From contig OZ245813.1 in NCBI GenBank assembly GCA_965228445.1, positions 930,001 through 994,000 on the forward strand: a DNA stretch of 64,000 nucleotides, in the 5' to 3' direction. Source of the stretch: Thalassobaculum sp965228445. GTDB lineage: Bacteria; Pseudomonadota; Alphaproteobacteria; Thalassobaculales; Thalassobaculaceae. The first letter of the stretch is position 1. Each line of letters begins with the position of its first letter. The translations under genes and the position numbers were made by a program. The notes under the pieces were generated by a model. It made no database searches. It had not been told where the DNA came from and saw nothing but the letters and a program-made list of their open reading frames with translations. Below are positions 46,774-55,377 of this stretch, piece after piece.

Positions 46774-47453
46774 GCTCCCACCCGTTTGATGAGTTCGGCG
46801 GCCGCCGCCTGTTCGGCGAGCCGCTTGGATTTGCCGATCCCGGTGGTCGGCTCCTGTCCTTCGACGACGACCTGCACGGTGAATTCCGGCGCATGGGCCG
46901 GACCGGACTGGGTCACCGTCACATAGCGCGGCAGGGCCAGTTTGCGACCCTGGGCCCATTCCTGCAGCGTGGTCTTGGGATCCTGGGGCGGACGCAGATC
47001 CAGCTCCAGCAGCTTGTTCCATTCGGTCAGGATGAAGTGCCGCGCCGCTTCCAGCCCGCCATCAAGATACAGCGCGCCGATCACCGCCTCCATGGCGTCC
47101 GACAGGATCGTGTCGCTGTTGCGCGAGCCGGCATCCTCCTCGCCGCGGGACAGGATCAGGAACCGTCCCAGATCGATGGTGCGCGCCACCTGGGCCAGCG
47201 CCTCGCGCCGGACCAGGTTGACGTGGCGCTTGGCGATCGCGCCCTCGCGCTCATGCGGGAAACGATCGAGCAGCTGTTCGGCGACGATAAGGGCCAGCAC
47301 CCGATCGCCCAGGAACTCCAGACGCTCGTAGGCATTCCAGGCGCGCGGCTCTGCGCTGGCATGGGTGACCGCCCGGCGCAGCACTTCGGTATGCTCGAAC
47401 TCATGCTCCAGGATCGCGGCTAGGGCGGCCAGATCCGTGTCGTCGGAACTCAT
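46770..47453 (-). CDS. rnc: Ribonuclease III
   Basis: The 227-residue enzyme cleaves double-stranded RNA, including rRNA precursors. The catalytic signature is ERLEFLGDRVLALIV (about 40-54; Arg where Ser is frequent), with a second acidic metal site in LSDAMEAVIGALYLDGG. The C-terminal double-stranded RNA-binding domain spans about 155-225 and includes TGIGKSKRLAEQAAAAELI. The ATG at 47453 overlaps the lepB stop by four bases; the extra upstream codons lie inside lepB. It is coupled to era downstream. Confidence 0.96.
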   Translation of the reverse strand: MSSDDTDLAALAAILEHEFEHTEVLRRAVTHASAEPRAWNAYERLEFLGDRVLALIVAEQLLDRFPHEREGAIAKRHVNLVRREALAQVARTIDLGRFLILSRGEEDAGSRNSDTILSDAMEAVIGALYLDGGLEAARHFILTEWNKLLELDLRPPQDPKTTLQEWAQGRKLALPRYVTVTQSGPAHAPEFTVQVVVEGQEPTTGIGKSKRLAEQAAAAELIKRVGA

Positions 47454-48178
47454 TCGATGCCGTCCAGCAAGCGGCCGTAACGGATCGCGAACGGCCATTT
47501 CCAGACCTCCCAGAGGCGGGCGCCGCCGTCATGGGAGAAGAACAGGATGTCCGCCCGGCCGACCAGGTTCTGTTCCGGGATCGGGCCGACCTCCGGGAAG
47601 CGGCTGTCCCGGGAATTGTCCCGGTTGTCGCCCATCGCGAAATAGTGCCCGGCCGGCACGTGATAGACCGGGGTGTTGTCGGCGCTCATGCTGTCGCTCA
47701 GTTCGAGAATCCGGTGCTCCCGGCCGTTCGGCAGGGTCTCGATGAACTGTGCCACCGGCCGCGCGCCGTTCTCCGGCTGGAAGTCCTCGATCTGCCGGCG
47801 CTTCACCGCCGCGCCGTTGATGTGCAGGACGCCGCCCTTCACCTGAACCGTATCGCCGGGCAGGCCGACGACCCGCTTGATGTAGTCGGTGCTGTTGTCG
47901 CTCGGCAGCTTGAAGACGACGACGTCGCCGCGTTCCGGCGGCGAGAACAGCACCCGGCCCGGGATCAGCGGCAGCGACAGCGGCAGCGAATAGCGGCTGT
48001 AGCCGTAGGACGCCTTCGACACGAACAGATAGTCGCCGACCAGCAGCGTCGGGATCATCGAGCCGGACGGAATGTTGAACGGCTCGTAGAAGAAGGTCCG
48101 GATGCCGAGCGCGATGGCACAGGCGATTACCACGGTGCGGATCAACTCACCGTACCCGCCCGACTTTTTTGCAGCCAT
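47450..48178 (-). CDS. lepB: Signal peptidase I
   Basis: The 242-residue inner-membrane serine protease removes signal peptides. It starts MAAKKSGGYGELIRTVVIACAIALGI with one membrane helix; the catalytic Ser lies in PSGSMIPTLLVGDYL and the general-base Lys in YIKRVVGLPGD. GDNRDNSRDSR is the conserved C-terminal box. An in-frame ATG 17 codons upstream (48229) is possible but lacks family support; the chosen start has AGGATGGG upstream. The stop overlaps the rnc start. Confidence 0.96.
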   Translation of the reverse strand: MAAKKSGGYGELIRTVVIACAIALGIRTFFYEPFNIPSGSMIPTLLVGDYLFVSKASYGYSRYSLPLSLPLIPGRVLFSPPERGDVVVFKLPSDNSTDYIKRVVGLPGDTVQVKGGVLHINGAAVKRRQIEDFQPENGARPVAQFIETLPNGREHRILELSDSMSADNTPVYHVPAGHYFAMGDNRDNSRDSRFPEVGPIPEQNLVGRADILFFSHDGGARLWEVWKWPFAIRYGRLLDGIE

Positions 48179-48304
48179 CGAAACCCATCCTGACAAGACC
48201 CTGGCACCCTCCGTCACATGCGGGAGCATGGACCGGTATGCCGAATTTGACGCGCCGGAGCAAGCGATGCCCTCGGCCTGTCGCCCCGCGGCGACCGATT
48301 GTCC

Positions 48305-48733
48305 CTAGCCTTCCGCCGGCCGCAGGGCCTCCAGCGGCGCCGGCGCCGCCGACACCACCACGAAGGCCTGGGCAAACGGCGGTTCGTCCGACAGGGACAG
48401 GTCTATACGGGCAATCATTCCCTGCGGCGTCAGTTCCACCAGGCGGGCCGCCGCCCGACCGCTGAGCACGAAGCGCGGCTTGCCGGAGCTGGCGTTCTCC
48501 ACCACCAGCTCGCGCCACTGGATGCCGTCGCGCGCCTCGTCCCCCAGCGCCTTCCACACCGCCTCCTTGGCGGCGAAGCGCTTGGCATAGACCAGGGCCG
48601 GGTCGGCCGCCCCTTCCGCCCGGGCGATCTCCGGCTCGGCGAAGCAGCGCCGGCGGAAGCGGTCGCCGAACCGGTCCAGCGCCGAAGCGATCCGTCTCGT
48701 ATCGACCAGGTCGGCGCCGATGCCCAGGATCAT
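48305..48733 (-). CDS. acpS: Holo-[acyl-carrier-protein] synthase
   Basis: The 142-residue protein transfers 4'-phosphopantetheine from CoA to acyl carrier protein. It starts with MILGIGADLVDTRRI, which holds the metal-binding Asp, and has RFAAKEAVWKALGDE with the second metal ligand Glu. It is slightly longer than the classical 120-130 residues. It lies 10 bp after the rsh stop and about 130 bp ahead of lepB on the minus strand. Confidence 0.95.
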   Translation of the reverse strand: MILGIGADLVDTRRIASALDRFGDRFRRRCFAEPEIARAEGAADPALVYAKRFAAKEAVWKALGDEARDGIQWRELVVENASSGKPRFVLSGRAAARLVELTPQGMIARIDLSLSDEPPFAQAFVVVSAAPAPLEALRPAEG

Positions 48734-48743
48734 TCCCCGCCCC

Positions 48744-50888
48744 TCAGCCGCGCGCGCGGTCGACGGAGTTGATGACCGGCGTCGCGCGCAGCGCCGCGAT
48801 GATCGTCGTCAGATGGCGCACATCGGCCACCTCCACGTCGATCAGCATCTCGAAGAAGTCGATCGACCGGTTCACGATCTTCAGATTCATGATGTTCCCG
48901 CCGTTCTTGCCGATGACGGTCGACAGCGAGCCGAGACTGCCGGGTTCGTTGGCGATCACCACATAGAGGCGGCCGACATGGGCGGTTTCGGCGTCGTCGT
49001 CCCAAGCGACGTCGACCCAGCGCTCGGGCTGGTCCTGGAAGCCCTCCAGCGTCTCGCAGTCGATGGTGTGGATGGTCACGCCCTTGCCGGTGGTCACGAT
49101 GCCGACGATCCGCTCGCCCGGCAGCGGATGGCAGCAGCGAGCGAAATGCATTGCCATGCCGTCGATCAGGCCACGGATCGGCAGCGCGTCCTTCTGCCGG
49201 CCCCGCTTGGCCCGGCCGCGCGCCCGGGCGATCGGAACGACGTTCTCTTCCTTCTTCGGCTCCACCACCGGCGGGTGGACCGCATGCACCACCTCCAGCG
49301 CGCTCTCCAGCCCCTCGCCGATGCCGGCATAGAGATCCTCCACCGCCTCGGCCCGGAACCGGCCGAGCAGCGGGTCGAGCTGCTTCTCGGAGAACGGATG
49401 GCCCTCCTGGCGGAACGCCTTCTGCAGCATGGCCTTGCCGAGATCGGAGAACTGCTGGCGGCGCTTGAGACGCACGAAGCGGCGGATCCGCGCCTTGGCC
49501 TTGCCGGTGACGACGATCTGTTCCCAGTTCGGCGACGGGGTCGAGGTCTTGGAGGTGACGATCTCCACCTGGTCGCCGTTGCGCAGCTGGGTCATCAGCG
49601 GCACCAGGCGCCCGTTCAGCTTGGCGCCGACGGTGCGGTCGCCGACCTCGGAATGGACCGCGTAGGCGAAGTCGATCGGCACGGCCCCCTGCGGCAGGGC
49701 GATCAGGTCGCCCTTCGGCGTGAAGCAGAACACCTGATCCTGGTACATCTCCAGCTTGGTGTGCTCCAGGAACTCCTCCGGCCCCGACGCCTGCTCGAGA
49801 ATGTCGAGCAGTTCGCGAATCCATCGGTACTGCTTGCCCTCGTTGACCGCCTCGCGCTGCTTGTAGTTCCAGTGCGCGGCGACGCCGAGCTCGGCGATGT
49901 CGTGCATCTCGCGGGTGCGGATCTGCACCTCGATGCGCTGCCGGTGCGGGCCGATCACGCCGGTATGCAGCGAGCGGTAGCCGTTCGGCTTGGGCGTGGA
50001 GATGTAGTCCTTGAAGCGGCCGGGAACGACCGGATAGGAGCCGTGCATGGCGCCGAGGCACTGGTAGCAGCCGCCGATATCGTCGACCACCAGCCGGAAC
50101 GCCATGATGTCGGAGAGCTGTTCGATCCCGACTTCCTTGCGCTGCATCTTCTGCCAGATCGAATACGGCGTCTTCATGCGGCCGGAGATGTCGGCATGCA
50201 CGCCGGCGTCGGCCAGCTTCTCGTGCAGCTCGCCGATGATGCTGTTGACCATGTCGCCGCCCTGGCTGCGCAGGTAGTCGAGCCGGGCCTTGATCGAGGT
50301 GCGGGCGTCCGGGTTGATCTCGGCGAAGGCGAGGTCTTCCAGTTCGTCCTTGATCTCGTTGATGCCGATCCGCGCGGCGAGCGGCGCGTAGATGTCCATG
50401 GTCTCGGCGGCGATCCGCCGGCGCTTGTCCGGATTCTTGATGAAATGCAGGGTGCGCATGTTGTGCACCCGGTCCGCCAGCTTGACCAGCAGCACCCGGA
50501 TGTCCTGGCTCATGGCCAGCACCAGCTTGCGGAAGTTCTCGGCCTGTTTGGTGCGGTCGGACTGCAGCTCGATCCGGGTCAGCTTGGTGACGCCGTCCAC
50601 CAGCCGCGCGATCTCGTCGCCGAACAGGTTGCGGACGTCGCTGAGCGTCGCCTCGGTGTCCTCGATGACATCGTGCAGCAGCGCGGTGATGACCGTGCCG
50701 TGATCGAGCTTCATCTCGGTCAGGATGCCGGCGACTTCGAGCGGATGGGAGAAATACGGATCGCCGGAGGCCCGCGTCTGCGAGCCGTGCATCTTCATCG
50801 CGTAGACATAGGCGCGGTCGAGCGCCGCCTCGTCCGTGGTCGGATCGTAGGCGCGCACGCGCTCGACGAGTTCGTATTGGCGGATCAT
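48744..50888 (-). CDS. rsh: Bifunctional (p)ppGpp synthetase/hydrolase (RelA/SpoT homologue)
   Basis: The 714-residue protein has an intact HD hydrolase domain (H72-D73 in LLHDVIEDTEA), a synthetase domain (about 200-330; GYRSLHTGVIGP), a TGS domain (about 385-450; VFCFTPKGDLIALPQGA) and a C-terminal ACT domain (about 640-712). Alphaproteobacteria usually have a single such Rsh enzyme that makes and degrades the stringent-response alarmone. It lies between rpoZ and acpS in the conserved order. The ATG at 50888 gives the normal N terminus. Confidence 0.96.
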   Translation of the reverse strand: MIRQYELVERVRAYDPTTDEAALDRAYVYAMKMHGSQTRASGDPYFSHPLEVAGILTEMKLDHGTVITALLHDVIEDTEATLSDVRNLFGDEIARLVDGVTKLTRIELQSDRTKQAENFRKLVLAMSQDIRVLLVKLADRVHNMRTLHFIKNPDKRRRIAAETMDIYAPLAARIGINEIKDELEDLAFAEINPDARTSIKARLDYLRSQGGDMVNSIIGELHEKLADAGVHADISGRMKTPYSIWQKMQRKEVGIEQLSDIMAFRLVVDDIGGCYQCLGAMHGSYPVVPGRFKDYISTPKPNGYRSLHTGVIGPHRQRIEVQIRTREMHDIAELGVAAHWNYKQREAVNEGKQYRWIRELLDILEQASGPEEFLEHTKLEMYQDQVFCFTPKGDLIALPQGAVPIDFAYAVHSEVGDRTVGAKLNGRLVPLMTQLRNGDQVEIVTSKTSTPSPNWEQIVVTGKAKARIRRFVRLKRRQQFSDLGKAMLQKAFRQEGHPFSEKQLDPLLGRFRAEAVEDLYAGIGEGLESALEVVHAVHPPVVEPKKEENVVPIARARGRAKRGRQKDALPIRGLIDGMAMHFARCCHPLPGERIVGIVTTGKGVTIHTIDCETLEGFQDQPERWVDVAWDDDAETAHVGRLYVVIANEPGSLGSLSTVIGKNGGNIMNLKIVNRSIDFFEMLIDVEVADVRHLTTIIAALRATPVINSVDRARG

Positions 50889-50966
50889 GGCGTCAGCACC
50901 TCAGACCGGTGCTGACGGAAATGTGGTCGCCGGGCCGGGCCGCAAGCCGCGCGCACAGCGATGCGA

Positions 50967-51395
50967 TCAACCTTCGCGGTCGAGCTCGCTGTCGTCGACA
51001 TCCTCGAACTGGCCACCGTCACTCTGCTCGATTCCCATGCCGAGACCCGCCGCCGAATCCTCGTCGAGAGTGTCACCCTCCGCGAGGCGGCCGTCCAGCC
51101 CGACACTGCCGGCGCCGGCGTCGGAGCCGATCAGGCGCTCCATGTCGTCGTCCTCGGGCTCGTCGACCTCGACATGCTTCTGCAGCCCCTTGATGAGGGC
51201 CTCGTTCAGCGCCGCGATATCGACGGTCTCTTCGGCGATCTCGCGCAGCGCGATGACCGGGTTCTTGTCGTTGTCGCGGTCGACGGTAATGGCCGAACCG
51301 GAGGAGACGTCGCGCGAGCGCTGGGCCGCGGCCATCACCAGGTCGAACCGGTTCGGGATCTTGACGATGCAGTCTTCGACGGTAACGCGGGCCAT
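50967..51395 (-). CDS. rpoZ: RNA polymerase omega subunit
   Basis: The 142-residue protein starts MARVTVEDCIVKIPNRFDLV and contains RSRDVSSGSAITVDRDNDKN and VIALREIAEETVD, the omega core (about 1-65). Omega supports assembly of RNA polymerase and responds to ppGpp in some bacteria. A long acidic tail (about 85-142, with EDDDMERLIG and DVDDSELD) extends beyond the typical end. The chosen start is the conserved one; about 25 upstream codons are not family-like. It is 78 bp ahead of rsh. Confidence 0.94.
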   Translation of the reverse strand: MARVTVEDCIVKIPNRFDLVMAAAQRSRDVSSGSAITVDRDNDKNPVIALREIAEETVDIAALNEALIKGLQKHVEVDEPEDDDMERLIGSDAGAGSVGLDGRLAEGDTLDEDSAAGLGMGIEQSDGGQFEDVDDSELDREG

Positions 51396-51534
51396 CAATA
51401 GCCTCTCGATCGGGTGCGCACGATATTGGGCGGAGCCGCGGAATATAGTGGCGTGAGCCGCGGAAAACAAGCGCGGATCGGCGCGTTCGGACGCCGACCC
51501 GCGGCCCCGGCGCTCCGACGATGCGCGGGGCGGG

Positions 51535-52038
51535 TCAGGCGGGGAGCGGACGGATCTCCCCGCCGTCGCGCGGCAAGGCGGCGATCAGGTCGGCGACCCC
51601 CTCCCCGGTGACCGGGTGGCGCCAGTCCGGGTTCAGGTCGCGCAGGGGCAGCAGCACGAAGGCCCGCTCGGCCGCGCGCGGATGCGGCAGCGTCGGGGCC
51701 ATCGCGCCGACCCGGATCTGGCCGCGGTAGTCGATCAGGTCGAGATCCAGCGGCCGCGCCTCGTTGCGCACCCGCCGGACCCGGCCGAACGAGTCCTCGA
51801 TCTCGTGCAGCCGGGCAAGCAGGACCTCGGCGATCAGGTCGGTCTCGACCGCGACCGCGCCGTTCACGAACCAGGGCTGGTCCGATGTCGGGACCGGCTC
51901 GGATTCGTACCAGCGCGAGCGGCCGGTGACCCGGATATCGGCATCCTCGGCCAGACGCGCGACCGCCGCCTCGCAGGTCGCCAGCGGCGTCTCGTATCCG
52001 GCGGCCGGAAGGTTGGCCCCGATGGCGACGACGATCAT
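51535..52038 (-). CDS. folK: 6-hydroxymethyl-7,8-dihydropterin pyrophosphokinase
   Basis: The 167-residue enzyme transfers pyrophosphate from ATP to hydroxymethyldihydropterin in folate synthesis. HPPK motifs are VAIGANL near the N terminus, SRWYESEPV, FVNGAVAVET, the signature RPLDLDLIDYRG and LPHPRAAERAFVLLPL. The ATG follows GGGGAGAGTCCGT. It lies 139 bp upstream of rpoZ on the same strand and is divergent from the NYN-domain gene across a 253 bp gap. Confidence 0.95.
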   Translation of the reverse strand: MIVVAIGANLPAAGYETPLATCEAAVARLAEDADIRVTGRSRWYESEPVPTSDQPWFVNGAVAVETDLIAEVLLARLHEIEDSFGRVRRVRNEARPLDLDLIDYRGQIRVGAMAPTLPHPRAAERAFVLLPLRDLNPDWRHPVTGEGVADLIAALPRDGGEIRPLPA

Positions 52039-52291
52039 ACGGACTCTCCCCGCAAACAGGCCCGAAAACGGGCGCCTCTGGGGGCGTATACACACGTCCG
52101 GATCGGGGTCGCCAGCGCGATTACTATCATATGATCGGTGCCTCCACGGCGGGCCTTTGGCCTGTACATCAGCCCATATTCGGACCTAGACTGCAAACAG
52201 TTCGATACGGGGGCATTCATTACTCTGCCACCCGCCGAATTCTGAAGAATTCAGCTCAAGAAGAGCCTAAAAGCAATTGAAAGGATTGCAT

Positions 52292-52975
52292 ATGTTGTTC
52301 CATCCTGATGAACGGATGGCCCTCTTTATAGACGGCGCCAACCTCTATTCCGCAGCGCGTTCGCTGGGTTTCGACATCGACTACAAGCGACTTCTCGACC
52401 TTTTCGCAGGTAAAGGCCGGTTGATCCGCGCGTTTTATTATACCGCATTGCTTGAAGATCAGGAGTATTCGCCGATTCGACCGCTGGTCGACTGGCTCGA
52501 CTACAACGGTTACACGCTGGTGACCAAGCCGGCCAAAGAGTTCACCGACAGCGCCGGACGCCGCAAGGTGAAGGGCAACATGGACATCGAACTTGCCGTC
52601 GACATGATGGAAATGGTCGACCGGGTCGACCATGTGGTCCTGTTCTCCGGCGACGGCGATTTCCGGTCGCTGATCGAGGCGGTGCAGCGCAAAGGCGTGC
52701 GCGCGTCCATCGTCTCCTCGATCCGGACCCAGCCGCCGATGATCGCCGACGAGCTGCGGCGCCAGGCCGACCAGTTCATCGAGCTCGACCAGCTCGCCTC
52801 CCAGATCGAGCGCGTCCACTCCGACAGAGGTCCGCGTCGAGAGCGGCCGGGTGCTCCGCACGCCGCCCCTGTCGAGGCGGACGAGGATCTCGACGACGAT
52901 TACGTCGACGACGATTACGATGACGACGAGCCGCCCGCGGTGGTTCGTCGGGCGCCGCCGCGCCGCCGCGACTGA
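52292..52975 (+). CDS. NYN-domain (LabA/DUF88) PIN-like nuclease with acidic tail
   Basis: The 227-residue protein has an NYN/PIN-like fold (about 1-165): MALFIDGANLYSAARSLGF with the first metal-binding Asp, VKGNMDIELAVDMMEM, and VVLFSGDGDFRSLIEAV. NYN proteins are predicted RNases of the PIN superfamily; this LabA-like type is widespread in alphaproteobacteria. The last 50 residues are an unusual acidic run of Asp and Tyr followed by a basic VVRRAPPRRRD end. The ATG at 52292 follows AAAGGA; a TTG lies 15 bp upstream. It is 32 bp ahead of the uracil-DNA glycosylase gene. Confidence 0.87.
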   Translation: MLFHPDERMALFIDGANLYSAARSLGFDIDYKRLLDLFAGKGRLIRAFYYTALLEDQEYSPIRPLVDWLDYNGYTLVTKPAKEFTDSAGRRKVKGNMDIELAVDMMEMVDRVDHVVLFSGDGDFRSLIEAVQRKGVRASIVSSIRTQPPMIADELRRQADQFIELDQLASQIERVHSDRGPRRERPGAPHAAPVEADEDLDDDYVDDDYDDDEPPAVVRRAPPRRRD

Positions 52976-53007
52976 GCCGGCCCGCTACCGACCGTCTGCT
53001 GGAGCCG

Positions 53008-53652
53008 ATGCCTGAAACCCTGATGAGCGATCCGCCGCCGGATTGCGTCCTGTGCCCGCGCCTTGTCGCGTTCCGGGAGCAGAACCGGCGGCTGTATCCC
53101 GACTTCCACAACGCGCCGGTGCCGAGCTTCGGCGGCGCCGACGCGCGGCTGCTGGTGGTCGGGATGGCCCCGGGTCTGAAAGGGGCGAACCGGACCGGCC
53201 GCCCCTTCACCGGCGATTACGCGGGCGATCTGCTGTACGACACCTTGCTGCGGTTTGGATTCGCCACCGGCAGCTACGACAAGCGGCCGGACGACGGGCT
53301 GTCGCTGGTCGACTGCCGGATCACCAACGCGGCACGCTGCGTGCCGCCGCAGAACAAGCTGATCGGCTCGGAATCCGCCAACTGCCGGCCCTTCCTGGAA
53401 CGGACCCTCGCCGAGATGCCGGCACTGAAGGTGATCCTGGTGCTGGGTTCGCTGGCCCACGGCGCGACGCTGGCCGCGCTGGGCCGCAAGAAGTCCTCGG
53501 CGAAATTCGGGCACAACGCGCTGCACGACCTGGAGGACGGCCGGATGCTGGTCGGCTCCTACCACTGCTCGCGCTACAACACGAACACCGGCCGGCTGAC
53601 GGAAGCGATGTTCCACGACGTGTTCCGGCAGGTGCGGGAGTTGCTGGACTAG
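53008..53652 (+). CDS. Uracil-DNA glycosylase, family 5 (UDGb-type)
   Basis: The 214-residue protein has the UDG fold with VVGMAPGLKGANRTGRPFTG (motif A of UDGb, lacking the Asp of classical UDG), CVLCPR near the N terminus, AARCVPPQNK and GSYHCSRYNTNTG. Four cysteines in this arrangement fit a 4Fe-4S cluster. UDGb removes uracil and other deaminated bases from DNA. The gene ends 13 bp from the convergent smpB gene and follows the NYN gene on the same strand. Confidence 0.9.
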   Translation: MPETLMSDPPPDCVLCPRLVAFREQNRRLYPDFHNAPVPSFGGADARLLVVGMAPGLKGANRTGRPFTGDYAGDLLYDTLLRFGFATGSYDKRPDDGLSLVDCRITNAARCVPPQNKLIGSESANCRPFLERTLAEMPALKVILVLGSLAHGATLAALGRKKSSAKFGHNALHDLEDGRMLVGSYHCSRYNTNTGRLTEAMFHDVFRQVRELLD

Positions 53653-53665
53653 GGGCTGACCGCCC

Positions 53666-54139
53666 TCACCCCTTCTCGCGCATCAGCCGGGCCTTCTGGC
53701 GTTCCCAGTCGCGCTTCTTGGCGTCCTCCCGCTTGTCGGCCAGCTTCTTGCCGCGGGCGAGACCGAGCTCGAGCTTGGCGATGCCGCGCTCGTTGAAATA
53801 CAGCGACAGCGGCACGAGCGTGTAGCCATCACGCTTCACCAACCCGAGCAGCCTGTCGCGCTCCCGGCGATGGGCCAGCAATCGACGGACCCGGCGCGGC
53901 TCGTGATTGAACGGCTCAGCCGGCTTGTATTCCGGAATATGGGCGTTGATCAGAGCCAGGTCGCCGTGCTCGGAGCCGGCATAGGACTCGTTGATCGACG
54001 CGCCGCGCCCCTGGCGCAGCGACTTCACCTCCGAACCGGTCAGGATGAGCCCGACCTCCAGAGTGTCCTCGATCATGTATTCGTATCGGGCCCGCCGGTT
54101 GCGAGCAACCTCTTTGCGGGCGCCCTGCTTCCCCGCCAT
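53666..54139 (-). CDS. smpB: SsrA-binding protein SmpB
   Basis: The 157-residue protein binds tmRNA and rescues stalled ribosomes. Family regions are RRARYEYMIEDTLEVGLILT, GSEVKSLRQGRGASINESY, HIPEYKPAEPFNHEPRR and YFNERGIAKLELGLARGKK, followed by a basic helical tail (DRKE-like KREDAKKRDWERQKARL). The first in-frame Met gives the usual N terminus. It follows dapA on the same strand, the common alphaproteobacterial order, with a GC-rich hairpin between. Confidence 0.97.
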   Translation of the reverse strand: MAGKQGARKEVARNRRARYEYMIEDTLEVGLILTGSEVKSLRQGRGASINESYAGSEHGDLALINAHIPEYKPAEPFNHEPRRVRRLLAHRRERDRLLGLVKRDGYTLVPLSLYFNERGIAKLELGLARGKKLADKREDAKKRDWERQKARLMREKG

Positions 54140-54231
54140 GGCGCGCTCTCCTTATATTCAGACGTGCGTATATAGGCAGCCCGTCCCGGTTGTCGAGGCC
54201 GGGGCTCCGCGCCGGGCTCCCGAACGGCAAC

Positions 54232-54252
54232 GGCCCGCCACCAGGGCGGGCC
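54232..54252 (-). terminator. GC-rich hairpin between dapA and smpB
   Basis: GGCCCGCC (54232-54239) pairs with GGCGGGCC (54245-54252) around a five-base loop. Downstream on the minus strand the sequence is GTTGCCGTT, a poor U tract, so it may only attenuate dapA transcription. Confidence 0.4.
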
Positions 54253-54280
54253 GCGCCGGCTTCCACCGATCGGCGGAAGG

Positions 54281-55183
54281 TCAGTTCAGCAGGCCGGCAT
54301 AGCGCATGGCGCTCTCGACCTTGGCCTTGTTCTCGTCGGCGATCTCGTAGATCGGCAGGCGCGCCGTCGACTCGCAGATCCCGATCAGGCTGGCGGCGTA
54401 TTTCACCGGGCCCGGGCTCGACTCGCTGAACAGCGCGGCATGCAGCGGCTGCAGCCGCTCGTTGATCGCGAAGGCAGTGTCCAGGTCCCGGTTCTGCCAG
54501 GCCTCATGCAGCTCGGAGAGCTGCTTCGGCGCGACATTCGCCGTGACCGAGATGCAGCCGTGGCCGCCATGGGACAGGAACGGCAGCACCGAGGCATCCT
54601 CGCCGGTGAGCTGGCAGAAATCCGCCCCCATGGCCATCCGCTGCTTGATCGGCCTGACCAGATCGGCGGTCGCGTCCTTCACCCCGACGACGTTCTTCAG
54701 CTGCTCGTAGCACCGCTTCATCGTGTCCACCGACATGTCCACGACCGACCGGCCGGGAATGTTGTAGATGATGATCGGGATATCGACCGCGTTATTGATC
54801 GCCTCGAAATGCCGGAACATGCCTTCCTGGGTCGGCTTGTTGTAGTACGGCATGACGTGCAGCACCGCGTCGGCACCGGCTTCCGCCGCGTGCTCGGTGA
54901 ACTCGACCGCTTCCTGGGTGGAGTTCGACCCCGCGCCGGCGATGACCGGCACCCGGCCGGCCGTCTGCTCGATGCACAGCTCGATGACCCGCTTGTGCTC
55001 CTCGTGGCTCAGCGTCGGGCTTTCCCCCGTGGTGCCGACCGGAACAAGGCCGTGCGTGCCCTGCTCGATCTGCCAGTCCACGAGTTTTCGGAACGCATCC
55101 TCATCCACCGCGCCGTTTTTGAACGGCGTGATCAAGGCAACGAGTGATCCCTTGAACAACGGCTGTCCGAATGCGTAGCCCAT
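54281..55183 (-). CDS. dapA: 4-hydroxy-tetrahydrodipicolinate synthase
   Basis: The 300-residue enzyme condenses pyruvate and aspartate semialdehyde at the start of the lysine/diaminopimelate branch. Motifs are SLVALITPFKNGAVDE, VPVGTTGESPTLSHEEH, HVMPYYNKPTQEG with the catalytic Tyr, and NVVGVKDATAD with the Schiff-base Lys. The ATG follows GGAGAGAACCG; the upstream open stretch of 24 codons is not family-like. It is divergent from the lytic transglycosylase gene. Confidence 0.96.
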   Translation of the reverse strand: MGYAFGQPLFKGSLVALITPFKNGAVDEDAFRKLVDWQIEQGTHGLVPVGTTGESPTLSHEEHKRVIELCIEQTAGRVPVIAGAGSNSTQEAVEFTEHAAEAGADAVLHVMPYYNKPTQEGMFRHFEAINNAVDIPIIIYNIPGRSVVDMSVDTMKRCYEQLKNVVGVKDATADLVRPIKQRMAMGADFCQLTGEDASVLPFLSHGGHGCISVTANVAPKQLSELHEAWQNRDLDTAFAINERLQPLHAALFSESSPGPVKYAASLIGICESTARLPIYEIADENKAKVESAMRYAGLLN

Positions 55184-55377
55184 CGGTTCTCTCCGAGTCG
55201 GCAGTTTCAGGAAAGTTGAAGGGCGGACATTACGCCCGCACCCACGAGGTAGCAAGTCGCCCTTGTGGCTAATTTCTCATGCCCGCTTGGCGGTTAGCGG
55301 TTGCAGCATTACCTTGGTCGTTCGTCGTCGGCCCCACGCTCCCCCCACAGGCGCCGTCGATCGAGCGGAGAAGAGCT

